A DNA stretch of 64,000 nt, taken from Bradyrhizobium sp. C9 (GTDB lineage Bacteria; Pseudomonadota; Alphaproteobacteria; Rhizobiales; Xanthobacteraceae). The translations under genes and the position numbers were made by a program. The notes under the pieces were generated by a model that made no database searches, was not told the DNA's origin, and saw only the letters and a list, made by a program, of their open reading frames with translations. Within the stretch, counting starts at the first letter, position 1; every line of letters starts with the position of its first letter. The stretch spans positions 110,510 to 174,509 of the forward strand of contig NZ_NWTG01000016.1 of NCBI RefSeq assembly GCF_002532045.1, written 5' to 3'. Positions 44,055 through 52,723 of this stretch are shown here, piece by piece.

Positions 44055-45223
44055 CAGGCAGCAGGCAGTTGTTGCTTCACCAGCTCGACCCAATAGGCGG
44101 CGCCGAGCGGCAGGATGGCGTCGTTGAAATCGTAATATGGATTGTGCAACGGCGGATCGTTTGCCGTCTCGCCCGCGCCGATGCAGATATAGGCGCCCGG
44201 GCGCTCCTGCAGCATGAAGGCGAAATCCTCCGATCCCATCGCCGGCTTGACGTCGGTTTGCACCTGTTCGACGCCGACGAGATTTGCGGCGGCTGAGGCT
44301 GCGGCATCGGTTTCGGCAGGTGTGTTGATCACGCCCGGATAACCTCGCATGTAGCGCAGATCGATCCTTGCGCCATGGGTTTGTGCCACGCCGGCGCAGA
44401 CCTGCTTCATGGCGGCCTCGACCTGATCCTGTATCTCGGCGTCCAGCGTTCTGACCGTGCCGCGCAATGTAACCGTTTCGGGTACCACGTTCCAGGTGTC
44501 GCCGCCATGGATCTGGGTCACGCTCACGACGGCGGCGTCCATTGCGCCGATGCGGCGGCTCACGATGCCCTGTAGCGCGGAGACGAGATCGGCCGACACC
44601 AGGATCGGGTCGATCCCCTTCTCCGGCGTCGCGGCATGACATCCGCTCCCGGTCACCAAGATCTCGAAGGTATCGAGGAAGGCCGTCGCAACGCCGGTCC
44701 GGATCGCGAACTTTCCACGCGGGATATTCGGAATGTTGTGCATTCCGTAGACTGCGTCGGCGGGAAACATCTTGAACAAGCCCTCTTCGACCATCTTCTT
44801 GCCGCCGCCTTCGTTCTCCTCGGCGGGCTGGAAAACGAAATGGACGGTACCGCGGAACGGCCGGTGACGGGCGAGCTGGACCGCAGCTCCGAGCAGCATT
44901 GTGGTGTGGCCATCATGGCCACAGCCGTGCATCTTGCCGGTACGGGTTGACTTGTGGACGCGGTCCCCGAGTTCCTGGAGATCGAGCGCGTCCATGTCGG
45001 CGCGCAGCGCGATCGTCGGGCCTTCGCCGTTCTTCAGCGTTCCGACCACCCCGGTCCCGCCGAGGCCGCGATGGACCGGAATCTGCATCTCCATCAGCGC
45101 ATCGGCCACGAGCTGGGCCGTGCGGTGCTCCTGGAACGCGGTTTCCGGGTTGGCATGGATGTCATGACGCCAATCCAGCATCCGGGCACAGATATCGTCC
45201 GCGATTCCAAACTTCTTTGCCAT
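44054..45223 (-). CDS. M20-family amidohydrolase (hippurate/N-acyl-amino-acid hydrolase type)
   Basis: A 389-residue metal-dependent hydrolase: MHGCGHDGHTTML with Cys101, His103 and His106, Glu135-Glu136 in QPAEENEGG, His162 in MHNIP. These are the metal and catalytic residues of IAA-amino-acid / hippurate hydrolases. In this operon an N-acyl or peptide form of serine is the obvious guess. Confidence 0.9.
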   Translation of the reverse strand: MAKKFGIADDICARMLDWRHDIHANPETAFQEHRTAQLVADALMEMQIPVHRGLGGTGVVGTLKNGEGPTIALRADMDALDLQELGDRVHKSTRTGKMHGCGHDGHTTMLLGAAVQLARHRPFRGTVHFVFQPAEENEGGGKKMVEEGLFKMFPADAVYGMHNIPNIPRGKFAIRTGVATAFLDTFEILVTGSGCHAATPEKGIDPILVSADLVSALQGIVSRRIGAMDAAVVSVTQIHGGDTWNVVPETVTLRGTVRTLDAEIQDQVEAAMKQVCAGVAQTHGARIDLRYMRGYPGVINTPAETDAAASAAANLVGVEQVQTDVKPAMGSEDFAFMLQERPGAYICIGAGETANDPPLHNPYYDFNDAILPLGAAYWVELVKQQLPAA

Positions 45224-45242
45224 GCGTTGGTCCGCCTGTGTG

Positions 45243-46592
45243 TTAGCGATGGAAGAATTCGGCGATCAATGTCGCACCGAGGAACGTGCCCGCGGCGGCC
45301 GTGAGCGAGACCACCACGATACGCCAGCTCAGCTTCCTGAAGATCGGAAGATCCTTGGCAACCGAGAAGCCGGCGAGCGTCAGCACGGGGGTCGTGAAAG
45401 CCAGGAAGTTCAGCTTGTCGACCGAGCCGATCATTGCATTGGAAAACGGCAGCAGGCCGGGAATGCCGAGCACGGTGGTGACCGCGACCAGGATGAGGAT
45501 GTGCGGCACTTTCGGCAGCAGACGGGCAAGGACGTCGACCAGCAGCACGACCGCGAGCACGACGAGGAGACCTGCCCCGGATTCCAGTAGCGGAACCTTG
45601 TAGGTGAGCGAATTGCCGATCAGGACGCCGCCTGCAACGGTGATCCAGGCGAGCAGCGAGTCGGAGAAACCGAACGTTGCGTGCTTTGTCTCGCCGGCGC
45701 TGGCGATCGAGGGCCCGAGGCTTCCCGACGAGAAGTTCGAAAACCGGCCGAGCACGGGCTCCAGCCTGTCATAGAGCCAGGAGCACACCGGCAGCGAGAA
45801 GAACAGGGCGAAATAGAAGCCGAGGACGGCGGTCATCAGGTTCGCCGCCGAGGCGATCGCGATCAGCTCCTTCGCCATCTCGGGCGGATTGTGGCCGTTG
45901 ATGGTGCCGATCGCGGCTGCCATCATGCTGCCCGAGCCGACGCCCGCACCCATCGCAAGCGACCGCGGATCGAAGATGTGCAGGCTGGCGACAAATCCGG
46001 CCAATAGCGCGATGAACAGCGCGCCGAGCACGGTGCCGGTGATGTACTCGGCCAGTACGCCGCGCCCTTCGGCGGAGTTCATGCCGTATTTCTCGCCGAT
46101 GATCACCATGTTGCCTTCACGGCCGATCGAGAAAGTCGCGCCGACCGCTTCGCGCTTGACGCCGAGCAGGAGCGCAATCGGCAGGCCGAGGACCAGCGTG
46201 CCGAAGGTGTGCCCGAGTTCCTGGAAGATCAACGCCCAACCGGCCTTCTGCACCTCCGGCAGCGCGCCGCCGACCGTGAAAGCCATCTTGATCACGAAGA
46301 GCAGCAGACCTGCGTTGAGCAATTGTCCCGCGTAGGTCTGCAGGCCGGGCCCGATCCGGACGGCGGCAGGCAGAAAACGCGCCGCGAGGCCCCATGCGGC
46401 CGCGATCAACAGCGCCCACACCATCGGTTGAAGCAGCACCTTGCCCGGTCCGATCTGGAACTGGACGATCCCGACAGTCTCGGCGACGGCAACGATGATC
46501 AGGACGGCGACGAACAGCGTGAGCTTGCCGTGAGCCGCGGGATCGACCGCCTGGGCGGGAAGGTCTGCGGAAGGAGAAGAGGTCGACGTCAT
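45243..46592 (-). CDS. DUF3100 membrane transporter
   Basis: A 449-residue protein with about eleven helices, starting MTSTSSPSADLP at 46592. Gly-rich segments (LAMGAGVGSGSMMAAAIGTI, LNAGLLLFVIKMAF) are typical of DUF3100 proteins, putative secondary carriers often beside M20 amidohydrolases. Twenty bases before the hydrolase gene; probably imports its substrate. Confidence 0.85.
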   Translation of the reverse strand: MTSTSSPSADLPAQAVDPAAHGKLTLFVAVLIIVAVAETVGIVQFQIGPGKVLLQPMVWALLIAAAWGLAARFLPAAVRIGPGLQTYAGQLLNAGLLLFVIKMAFTVGGALPEVQKAGWALIFQELGHTFGTLVLGLPIALLLGVKREAVGATFSIGREGNMVIIGEKYGMNSAEGRGVLAEYITGTVLGALFIALLAGFVASLHIFDPRSLAMGAGVGSGSMMAAAIGTINGHNPPEMAKELIAIASAANLMTAVLGFYFALFFSLPVCSWLYDRLEPVLGRFSNFSSGSLGPSIASAGETKHATFGFSDSLLAWITVAGGVLIGNSLTYKVPLLESGAGLLVVLAVVLLVDVLARLLPKVPHILILVAVTTVLGIPGLLPFSNAMIGSVDKLNFLAFTTPVLTLAGFSVAKDLPIFRKLSWRIVVVSLTAAAGTFLGATLIAEFFHR

Positions 46593-46838
46593 AGTGCTGG
46601 ACACCTCCAGAAGATGATTGCGAGGCAATGCGGTGAACGGTGAACCAACTTGCCTGCGCAGCATCGACGAGAAGGCGCCTTGCATCAATGATCGTGACAT
46701 CCCGTTTTTGTTGCATTTTTTGCAACGCTGGCCGAACGAAGATCCGGCCGGGCGAAAGCCGACATGACCGCGACCGTTGCCGTCATGGATGTGGGCGGCG
46801 CGAGGATGACGAAGCCGTTCCTCGGGTAGTTCCCTGTG

Positions 46839-47417
46839 CTAGTCGATCGCTCCGGACGATCCGCCCGTTTCGAGCTTCTGCACGTCCGCCACGTTGACGC
46901 CAAGCACGACGATGTCGTGCGTCTTGCCCTCGAGGTCCTTCACCTGATCGCGCAGCAGCGCCTCGGCACGGAAGCCGAGCGCTTCGAAAATCGCGATCGC
47001 GCGGGTCTGGTCGGACGTCATCTGCACGGTTAGGCGTTCCAGGCCCATCGACAGCGCGAGGTCAAACGCCTCGTTGGAAAGAGCCCGTCCGATGCCGGTG
47101 CCGCGCACAGGCGAGGAGATCACGGTCCTGATCTCGCCGACATGGGCCGACCACGACATGGGGTCCCGCACGATCGTGCCGCACCCCACCACGATGTCAT
47201 CCTTGACCACCAGCAGGCTGACGATCGAGCCGCGCTCGATCTCCTTGATCCATGCCGAGAGCACCTTCGGCTCGCGGATATTCCGTGGCAGGAACAACAT
47301 GTCGTGCACGGCAAGCGCGTTGGCAAATTTCAGGACGGCGGCCTCGTCGGCAGGCCCCATCAACCGAAACTCGACGTCCCCGCTCTCGAAGTTGACGCGA
47401 CGCGGATAGGATCGCAT
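46839..47417 (-). CDS. GNAT-family N-acetyltransferase
   Basis: A 192-residue acetyl-CoA-dependent transferase; acetyl-CoA loop PVRGTGIGRAL and DQTRAIAIFEALGFRAEALL are clear. ATG at 47417 is preferred for GAGGA nine bases upstream. Divergent from the acyl-CoA ligase at 47610. Substrate unknown; domain layout resembles protein or amino acid acetyltransferases. Confidence 0.88.
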   Translation of the reverse strand: MRSYPRRVNFESGDVEFRLMGPADEAAVLKFANALAVHDMLFLPRNIREPKVLSAWIKEIERGSIVSLLVVKDDIVVGCGTIVRDPMSWSAHVGEIRTVISSPVRGTGIGRALSNEAFDLALSMGLERLTVQMTSDQTRAIAIFEALGFRAEALLRDQVKDLEGKTHDIVVLGVNVADVQKLETGGSSGAID

Positions 47418-47551
47418 CTTGGTATTCCTCATGCAGATCGCTCGCTCAATCCGAATAACCAGACTTCGCCGCAACCACCCGGCGGGGATCGCAGCGCTTT
47501 TCCCGCCTGTCCTGCACGCAGGAGCCGGATCAGGCAAGCCGAGCGTACCAA

Positions 47552-47588
47552 TGTCCTAATATAACTCCCGAAACGGCCCGTTTGCACC
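47552..47588 (+). promoter_or_regulatory. 37-bp AraC tandem element, copy G (acyl-CoA ligase)
   Basis: Half-sites TGTCCTAATATAACT and GGCCCGTTTGCACC at 22-bp period. It ends only 21 bases before the first ATG of the ligase gene, so the transcript may be leaderless or translation may begin at a later ATG (47631). Confidence 0.6.
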
Positions 47589-47609
47589 TTTCCGTCTCGA
47601 TTTGAGCAC

Positions 47610-49238
47610 ATGAACCTGGCGACAACGACCATGAGCGCTTCCAACGACAACCTCGAACGACCGCTGCACGAAATGCTGCGGAGGCACGCCCGTGAGCGGC
47701 CGGAGAAACCGGCCTGCATCTGGTATGGCCGCGCCATCACGTTCCTCGAGCTCGACCGCGCGAGTGATGCATTCGCGGCGCGCCTGCAACAGCTCGGCGT
47801 CGCCAAAGGCGAGCCGGTCGCACTGTTCATGAACAATTGTCCGCAATACCTGATGGCGCAATTCGGCATCCAGAAGATCGGCGCCATTGCCTCGCCCTGC
47901 GGGGCGCTGAACAAGGAGCACGAGCTCGCCTACCAGCTCGACGATCTCGGCGCGCGCGTGATCGTTGCGGCCGAACCGCTATTGCCGATCGTAGGTCAGG
48001 TCCGCGACAAGACAAAGCTCGAGCATGTTTTCGTGGTCCGCTACCCGGACCTGCTGCCCGAGCGGCCGCCGATCGGCGTCCCGGATGAACTGCTCGCATC
48101 CGGCTCCGAGCCGGCCGATGCGGCCGGCGAAGTTGAGGACTTCCTCTCCGTCGCGGCGAGCGGCGCGTCGCCCCGCGATGTCGCGATCGACATGAACGAT
48201 ACCGCGCTGATGATCTACACGTCAGGCAGCACCGGCCGGCCCAAAGGGGCGATGCTGTCCTATCGAAACGTCATCTTCAAGACGGCCGCGACTGTGAACT
48301 GCAACGGGATCGGCGCCGATGATGTCCTGCTCTCGATCGCGCCGCTTTATCATATCGCCGGCATGGTGATGGGCGTGAATGCACCGGTCTATGCCGGCGC
48401 GACGTCCGTGCTGCTGTACCGGTTCGATCCACTGGTGACCGCACAGGCGATCGACCGCTATCAGGTGAGCTGGTGGTACAGCGTGGCGCCGATGAACGTC
48501 GCGATCACGCAGCTCCCGAACATTTCCGACTTCGGGCTGAGGAGCCTCCGCGTCAATCCCGTGACCAGTTTCGGCATCGACTGGACCGAGGCGCTTGCCA
48601 GGCAATGGCAGGCCGTCGCGCCGAACTGCGAGAGCTTCGAAGCGGCGTATGGGCTGACCGAGACCCACACGGTCGACACCTTCATGCCGCGCAACGCAAT
48701 ACGTTGGGGTACCCATGGCAGGCCGGTGCCCGGCAACGAGATCCGGATCGTCGATCCCGACTCCGGCGCAGACAAGCCAGCGGGCGTCCCGGGCGAAATC
48801 GTGATCCGCGGCCCGGGCGTCTTCAAGGGCTACCGCAATCGTCCCGATGCAACCGCGGAGGCGCTGCGCAACGGCTGGCTGCACACCGGCGACATGGGTC
48901 GCATCGATGCCGAGGGCTATCTGACCTTCATGGGACGGTTCAAGGAGATGATCAAGGTTTCCGGCTACAGCGTCTTCCCGGAAGAGGTCGAATCGATTTT
49001 GAACAAGCACCCCGATGTTGCGGCGTCGGCCGTGATCGGCGCGCCCGACGCTACCAAGGGTGAGGTGGTCAAGGCCTTCGTCGTCCTGGTCCCGCGTGCC
49101 GAACTGGACACCGCGCAGCTCGTGGCATGGGCGCGCCAGAACATGGCGCCTTACAAGGTACCGCGCGATGTCAGCTTTGTTACCGAATTGCCGCGCTCTC
49201 CGGCCGGCAAGCTGTTGCGGCGGCTGCTCAAGGACTGA
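47610..49238 (+). CDS. AMP-dependent acyl-CoA synthetase
   Basis: A 542-residue ligase: YTSGSTGRPKGAML near 201-214, AYGLTETHT, hinge TGDMGRIDAEGYLTFMGRFKE, catalytic Lys in SPAGKLLRRLL. Activates a carboxylic acid; class resembles medium/long-chain or crotonobetaine/carnitine ligases (CaiC), which fits the carnitine-like dehydrogenase and CaiB-type transferase nearby, but the substrate is not shown. Preceded by an AraC element. Confidence 0.92.
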   Translation: MNLATTTMSASNDNLERPLHEMLRRHARERPEKPACIWYGRAITFLELDRASDAFAARLQQLGVAKGEPVALFMNNCPQYLMAQFGIQKIGAIASPCGALNKEHELAYQLDDLGARVIVAAEPLLPIVGQVRDKTKLEHVFVVRYPDLLPERPPIGVPDELLASGSEPADAAGEVEDFLSVAASGASPRDVAIDMNDTALMIYTSGSTGRPKGAMLSYRNVIFKTAATVNCNGIGADDVLLSIAPLYHIAGMVMGVNAPVYAGATSVLLYRFDPLVTAQAIDRYQVSWWYSVAPMNVAITQLPNISDFGLRSLRVNPVTSFGIDWTEALARQWQAVAPNCESFEAAYGLTETHTVDTFMPRNAIRWGTHGRPVPGNEIRIVDPDSGADKPAGVPGEIVIRGPGVFKGYRNRPDATAEALRNGWLHTGDMGRIDAEGYLTFMGRFKEMIKVSGYSVFPEEVESILNKHPDVAASAVIGAPDATKGEVVKAFVVLVPRAELDTAQLVAWARQNMAPYKVPRDVSFVTELPRSPAGKLLRRLLKD

Positions 49239-49297
49239 CGCTGCAGCGAACTTGCCCCGACCGGCCGACGGTACCAGCCAGAGATCCCGATCGGTCA

Positions 49298-49334
49298 TGT
49301 CCCAAAATCACTCCCAATATGGTCCGACAGCACC
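49298..49334 (+). promoter_or_regulatory. 37-bp AraC tandem element, copy F (orphan)
   Basis: Half-sites TGTCCCAAAATCACT and GGTCCGACAGCACC, 22-bp period, 59 bases after the ligase stop. Only a 64-residue frame follows before the island end at 49922. Confidence 0.55.
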
Positions 49335-49417
49335 TTTTCGGGAATCCATGTCCGTGTTGGACATCTCATTTTGGCCCTGGCGATTCACCGATAAAGCGCA
49401 AAATTGCAGCCTGCGAC

Positions 49418-49612
49418 ATGTTCAGACACGACGACGAATGCTCGAGCATCAAGTACCAGCGACGTATGAAACGGATGATCGAAGCACTCAGCGGAGAACT
49501 GACGCTGCAAGGCATTATCGGTCAGGGGACCACCACGGATCTGCGGGTGGACATCGTCAGCCTGGCCGAAACCGCACTCATGGCGTGCGACTTCGATAAG
49601 GTCGCGGACTGA
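49418..49612 (+). CDS. Possible 64-residue protein after element F
   Basis: Starts MFRHDDECSSIKYQRRMK and ends LAETALMACDFDKVAD. No clear ribosome site, no family recognised. The position after a regulatory element is the only support. It may be what remains of a former target gene. Confidence 0.3.
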   Translation: MFRHDDECSSIKYQRRMKRMIEALSGELTLQGIIGQGTTTDLRVDIVSLAETALMACDFDKVAD

Positions 49613-49884
49613 TGCGGCCCACCAGAGCCGAATCAGAAACCTTCGTTCGCTAATGAACGAGTTGGCCACCATGAGCTGACACACAGACCAAGCGCGGGCG
49701 TGGGGCGGTGGAGAGAGTGGAATGCGAACCCACGATCAAGCAAAGCGCTGAACTCGAGCACCAAATCAGCCGCTGCCTTCTACGTAGAAAGCTGGGCGAA
49801 CCACGGCAGTTTCGCTCCAGAAACCATCCCATTAAGGGCGGCAAACGCGCGCGAATGCCCCAAAAAGGTTCAGAAGAATCAATG

Positions 49885-49922
49885 CGGTTTGGTTGCAGGT
49901 TCGAGTCCTGCCGGGCCCACCA
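49885..49922 (+). other. Second tRNA 3'-end copy (att-like scar, right end of putative island)
   Basis: Matches 11925-11962 in 37 of 38 bases (CGGTYTGGTTGCAGG, T-loop, acceptor strand, CCA). The anticodon loop before it does not match and no D-arm is present, so it is not a functional tRNA. The 37.9 kb between the copies would be a stacked element. No integrase lies beside this copy. Confidence 0.75.
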
Positions 49923-50101
49923 TTCGATCAAGGCCTTGTCCGGACACCTTGAAAACGGCTCGATCTCCACTTCAGGAACGACTCGATTTTCCAACAGAAC
50001 CGAGGGCCATTTTGTGTGCGGACGACCCCAGCGGGCATCGGCGGCGCTGAAAGAGACCTTCAGAATTTGCTGCGGGCCGCCGTGATACCGGTGTCGAATG
50101 A

Positions 50102-50287
50102 AGCGGCGCCAGCGCCCGCCATGATAAGGGGCACAAGGTGCTGCGCGGCCAAGCCAGAGCCTGCATCGTCAACGATCTCGGAGGCGCGGTCGCCACGGAC
50201 AGCAGGCGGATCGTCGGCCTGCCCTTGCCCACGAAGACGATCCAGGCTTACGAGCGAGCTATGAATGTCATGAGGAGCGAGCTATGA
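50102..50287 (+). pseudogene. 3' remnant of an unrecognised gene upstream of the oxidoreductase
   Basis: An open frame with in-frame stop just before 50102 reads ARACIVNDLGGAVATDSRR, IVGLPLPTKTIQAYERA, MNVMRSEL and ends in an ATGA overlap with the next gene. The coupling and coding look argue that it is the tail of a former operon partner truncated near the island boundary. Family not recognised. Confidence 0.4.
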
Positions 50288-51306
50288 GTGCCATCACCAG
50301 ATCGGGGGTGGATGTCGTGATCGAGGCGACCTGCGTACGGCTCAATGCCAAAGCCGCCGATGCGGCGGCGATCGCGCCGTCCATCGAGAGACGTTCGCTC
50401 ACGCGGGCGCCGCACGAAGTCGTGGTTGCGATCGAAGCTGCGGGCGTCAACCCGTCGGACGTCAAGGCCGCCACGGGACTGATGCCCTATGCGGTGTTCC
50501 CGAGAACCCCGGGCCGTGATTTCTCCGGGCGGGTGGTCGAAGGGCCGGACGCATTGATCGGAAAGGCCGTGTTCGGCTCGTCGGGCGACCTCGGAATCCG
50601 CCGCGACGGTACGCACGCCAGCCATGTCGTCGTCGAAGCCGCAGCCGTGGTCGAAAAGCCGGACGGAATTTCGATGGATGAGGCTGCAGGGATCGGCGTA
50701 CCGTTCGTGACGGCCATCGAAGGCTTTCGCCGGGCCGGCGCGCCGAAACCCGGTGAACATGTCCTCATCATGGGCGTCAACGGCAAGGTCGGGCAGGCTG
50801 CGGTCCAGCTTGCGACCTGGCAAGGCGCCAGGGTGATCGGCGTGGTGCGCAAGGATGAACCTTACGAAGGCCACGCCAACGCCCCGATCGAGATCATCAA
50901 TTCCTCGACCGCCGACGTCGCCGAACGTGTGCGCGAACTAACCGACGGCCACGGTGCCGATATCGTCTTCAACACGGTCGGCGATCCCTATTTCGACGAT
51001 GCGCATCATTCGCTTGCCAAGGCCGGGCGGCAGATCCTGATTGCCACGATCAACCAGACCGTCAAATTCAACATCCTGGAATTCTATCGCGGACGGCACA
51101 CTTATCTCGGCGTCGACACCCTTGCGTTCTCCACGATCGAAAGCGCAGAGCTGCTACGCAGCGCGCTGCCAGGGTTCGCCGGCGGCTTCCTGCGCCCCTA
51201 TCCGATCATCCCGTCCTCGATCTACCCGCTTGCTGAGACGAAGGCGGCCTACGCCGCCGTGATCGGATCATCGCGCAACCGCGTCGTGCTGCGGCCAGGA
51301 GCCTGA
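50284..51306 (+). CDS. Zinc-independent quinone-oxidoreductase-like MDR enzyme
   Basis: A 340-residue medium-chain dehydrogenase/reductase: AGVNPSDVKAATG, PGRDFSGRVV, and NADPH site VLIMGVNGKVGQAAVQLA. Catalytic zinc Cys/His are absent, so it belongs with NADPH:quinone / enone reductases. GGAGCGAG precedes the ATG. Followed two bases later by a broken cupin gene, a pair seen intact in relatives. Confidence 0.9.
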   Translation: MSAITRSGVDVVIEATCVRLNAKAADAAAIAPSIERRSLTRAPHEVVVAIEAAGVNPSDVKAATGLMPYAVFPRTPGRDFSGRVVEGPDALIGKAVFGSSGDLGIRRDGTHASHVVVEAAAVVEKPDGISMDEAAGIGVPFVTAIEGFRRAGAPKPGEHVLIMGVNGKVGQAAVQLATWQGARVIGVVRKDEPYEGHANAPIEIINSSTADVAERVRELTDGHGADIVFNTVGDPYFDDAHHSLAKAGRQILIATINQTVKFNILEFYRGRHTYLGVDTLAFSTIESAELLRSALPGFAGGFLRPYPIIPSSIYPLAETKAAYAAVIGSSRNRVVLRPGA

Positions 51307-51308
51307 TC

Positions 51309-51470
51309 ATGAAGGTCGTTCGCTTCGGCGAGGCGCCCGCCTACACGGCGCTCGGGCACCACGACATGACGGCGGTGCGTCTGAAAGGGCGCGAGGTGGC
51401 CCCTCGTCCGACCTCTGGATCGGCGTTTCGGTGATCGCACCGGCGGCGCAAAGCTCCCGATGGCACACCT
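51309..51470 (+). pseudogene. Frameshifted N-terminal fragment of a cupin protein
   Basis: ATG at 51309 opens MKVVRFGEAPAYTALGHHDM, TAVRLKGREVAP and then hits TGA; shifting frame near 51410 restores SDLWIGVSVIAPAA, the usual next segment of small cupins. The histidine barrel is missing. Remainder up to 51510 is non-coding. Confidence 0.6.
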
Positions 51471-51510
51471 TGTGCGACTGCAGGAACCGACAGTCGCGCA
51501 TCCGGCGCCC

Positions 51511-52704
51511 TCAGCCGTGATAGGTGAAAAGCTCGACAGGGTCGCTAAACCCGCGCACCGGATATTCCCCGACACGTTCAAGACCGAAATTACTTTCAAC
51601 GAGGTCGACGAACGACCGAGACAGCAGCACCGTTCTCCCCAGTTGCTTGGTGAGTGCTTCGAGGCGAGCCGCCATGTTCACGGCAGGGCCGATGACGGTG
51701 AAGTCGAGCCGGGTGCGCGATCCAATGTTGCCGAACATGACGTCTCCGACGTGCACGCCGATGCCGTAGTTGAGCGGCATACGCCCGGTCTCCTTGTGCT
51801 TTTCGTTCAAGGCGGCCATCGCCTGGCGCGCTTCAGACAGGGCGTGCAGCAGATTTTCGCAGGCCCGTGGCGCGCTGAGCGGAAAGATGGCGAGCAAGCC
51901 GTCGCCCATGAATTTCAGGATTTCGCCTCCATGCCGCGCGATTGGCTCCGACATCGCATCGAAGTAGTCGTTCAGAATATCAATGACATCATCGCGCGGC
52001 CAATTGTCGGAGATCTTGGTAAAATCACGCAAATCACAGATCATGACGGCGGCGTGGACGGTCGTCCCGCTACCGCGCCTCGTGGCCCCCGCCAGGATCA
52101 GCTCACCGGCATGCGTGCCGACATAGGTCTCGAGCAATGTTCTCGCCAGCCTGTTCTTGATGCGGATTTCGCTGACGAGAGCCAAGATTGGCAACAGTGC
52201 TGACAGGCTTGCGATATCGGCCGGGTCGAAGCCACCGGGACGGTCGGTCGCAAAGGCCGCGACGTGCCGCTTGCCGAGCGTGTGGAACATCGGCCACGCC
52301 ACGTAGTCGGTCAGGCCCTCCGACCGCCACCCGTCATAGATTGGATGCTTGCGGCCTCGCGAAGGATCGCCCTCAAGGTGCTCTCGCACCTCGGCGGCAC
52401 CGTTATGAATTTCCTGCACTGGGCTGCCGATGTATTCGGGCCGCTCCCCGACATCGTAGTCGATCCGAGTAATTGTTGCCTCGCGCATCCCGTCGGCCCA
52501 GAAAATCCGGGCGCCGCGCCATTGGGGGTGCTGCATCAAGACGTGGAGTGCCGCACGTTTGACAGGAATTCCTGCGCGCCGCAGTCGGACACACAGCTCA
52601 GCGAAGATATTGTCGATGAAGCGCTGATCGTGCGTTTCGCTCGTCAGCCAATGGATCACGTCGCGGTGCGCGGCGCCTGGATCTCCGTTCCGCGGCGCGC
52701 TCAT
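51511..52704 (-). CDS. Class III adenylate/guanylate cyclase
   Basis: A 397-residue protein with GAGGAG before the ATG at 52704. Residues 1-200 form an N-terminal sensor region of the type found in rhizobial cyclases; residues about 215-390 are the catalytic domain, with metal Asp in AVMICDLRDFTKISD and FMGDGLLAIFP, and RTRLDFTVIGPAVNMAARLE. Makes cAMP in the cytoplasm in response to an unknown signal; no membrane helices. Confidence 0.92.
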   Translation of the reverse strand: MSAPRNGDPGAAHRDVIHWLTSETHDQRFIDNIFAELCVRLRRAGIPVKRAALHVLMQHPQWRGARIFWADGMREATITRIDYDVGERPEYIGSPVQEIHNGAAEVREHLEGDPSRGRKHPIYDGWRSEGLTDYVAWPMFHTLGKRHVAAFATDRPGGFDPADIASLSALLPILALVSEIRIKNRLARTLLETYVGTHAGELILAGATRRGSGTTVHAAVMICDLRDFTKISDNWPRDDVIDILNDYFDAMSEPIARHGGEILKFMGDGLLAIFPLSAPRACENLLHALSEARQAMAALNEKHKETGRMPLNYGIGVHVGDVMFGNIGSRTRLDFTVIGPAVNMAARLEALTKQLGRTVLLSRSFVDLVESNFGLERVGEYPVRGFSDPVELFTYHG

Positions 52705-52723
52705 ATCTCGCTCCTCGGCAATA

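Noticed and set aside
49650..49994. Leftward frame containing WARQDSNLQP and rightward frame containing GCRFESCRAHH
   Set aside because: These are well-known false proteins made by reading through tRNA 3' ends; they only confirm the tRNA-like scar.
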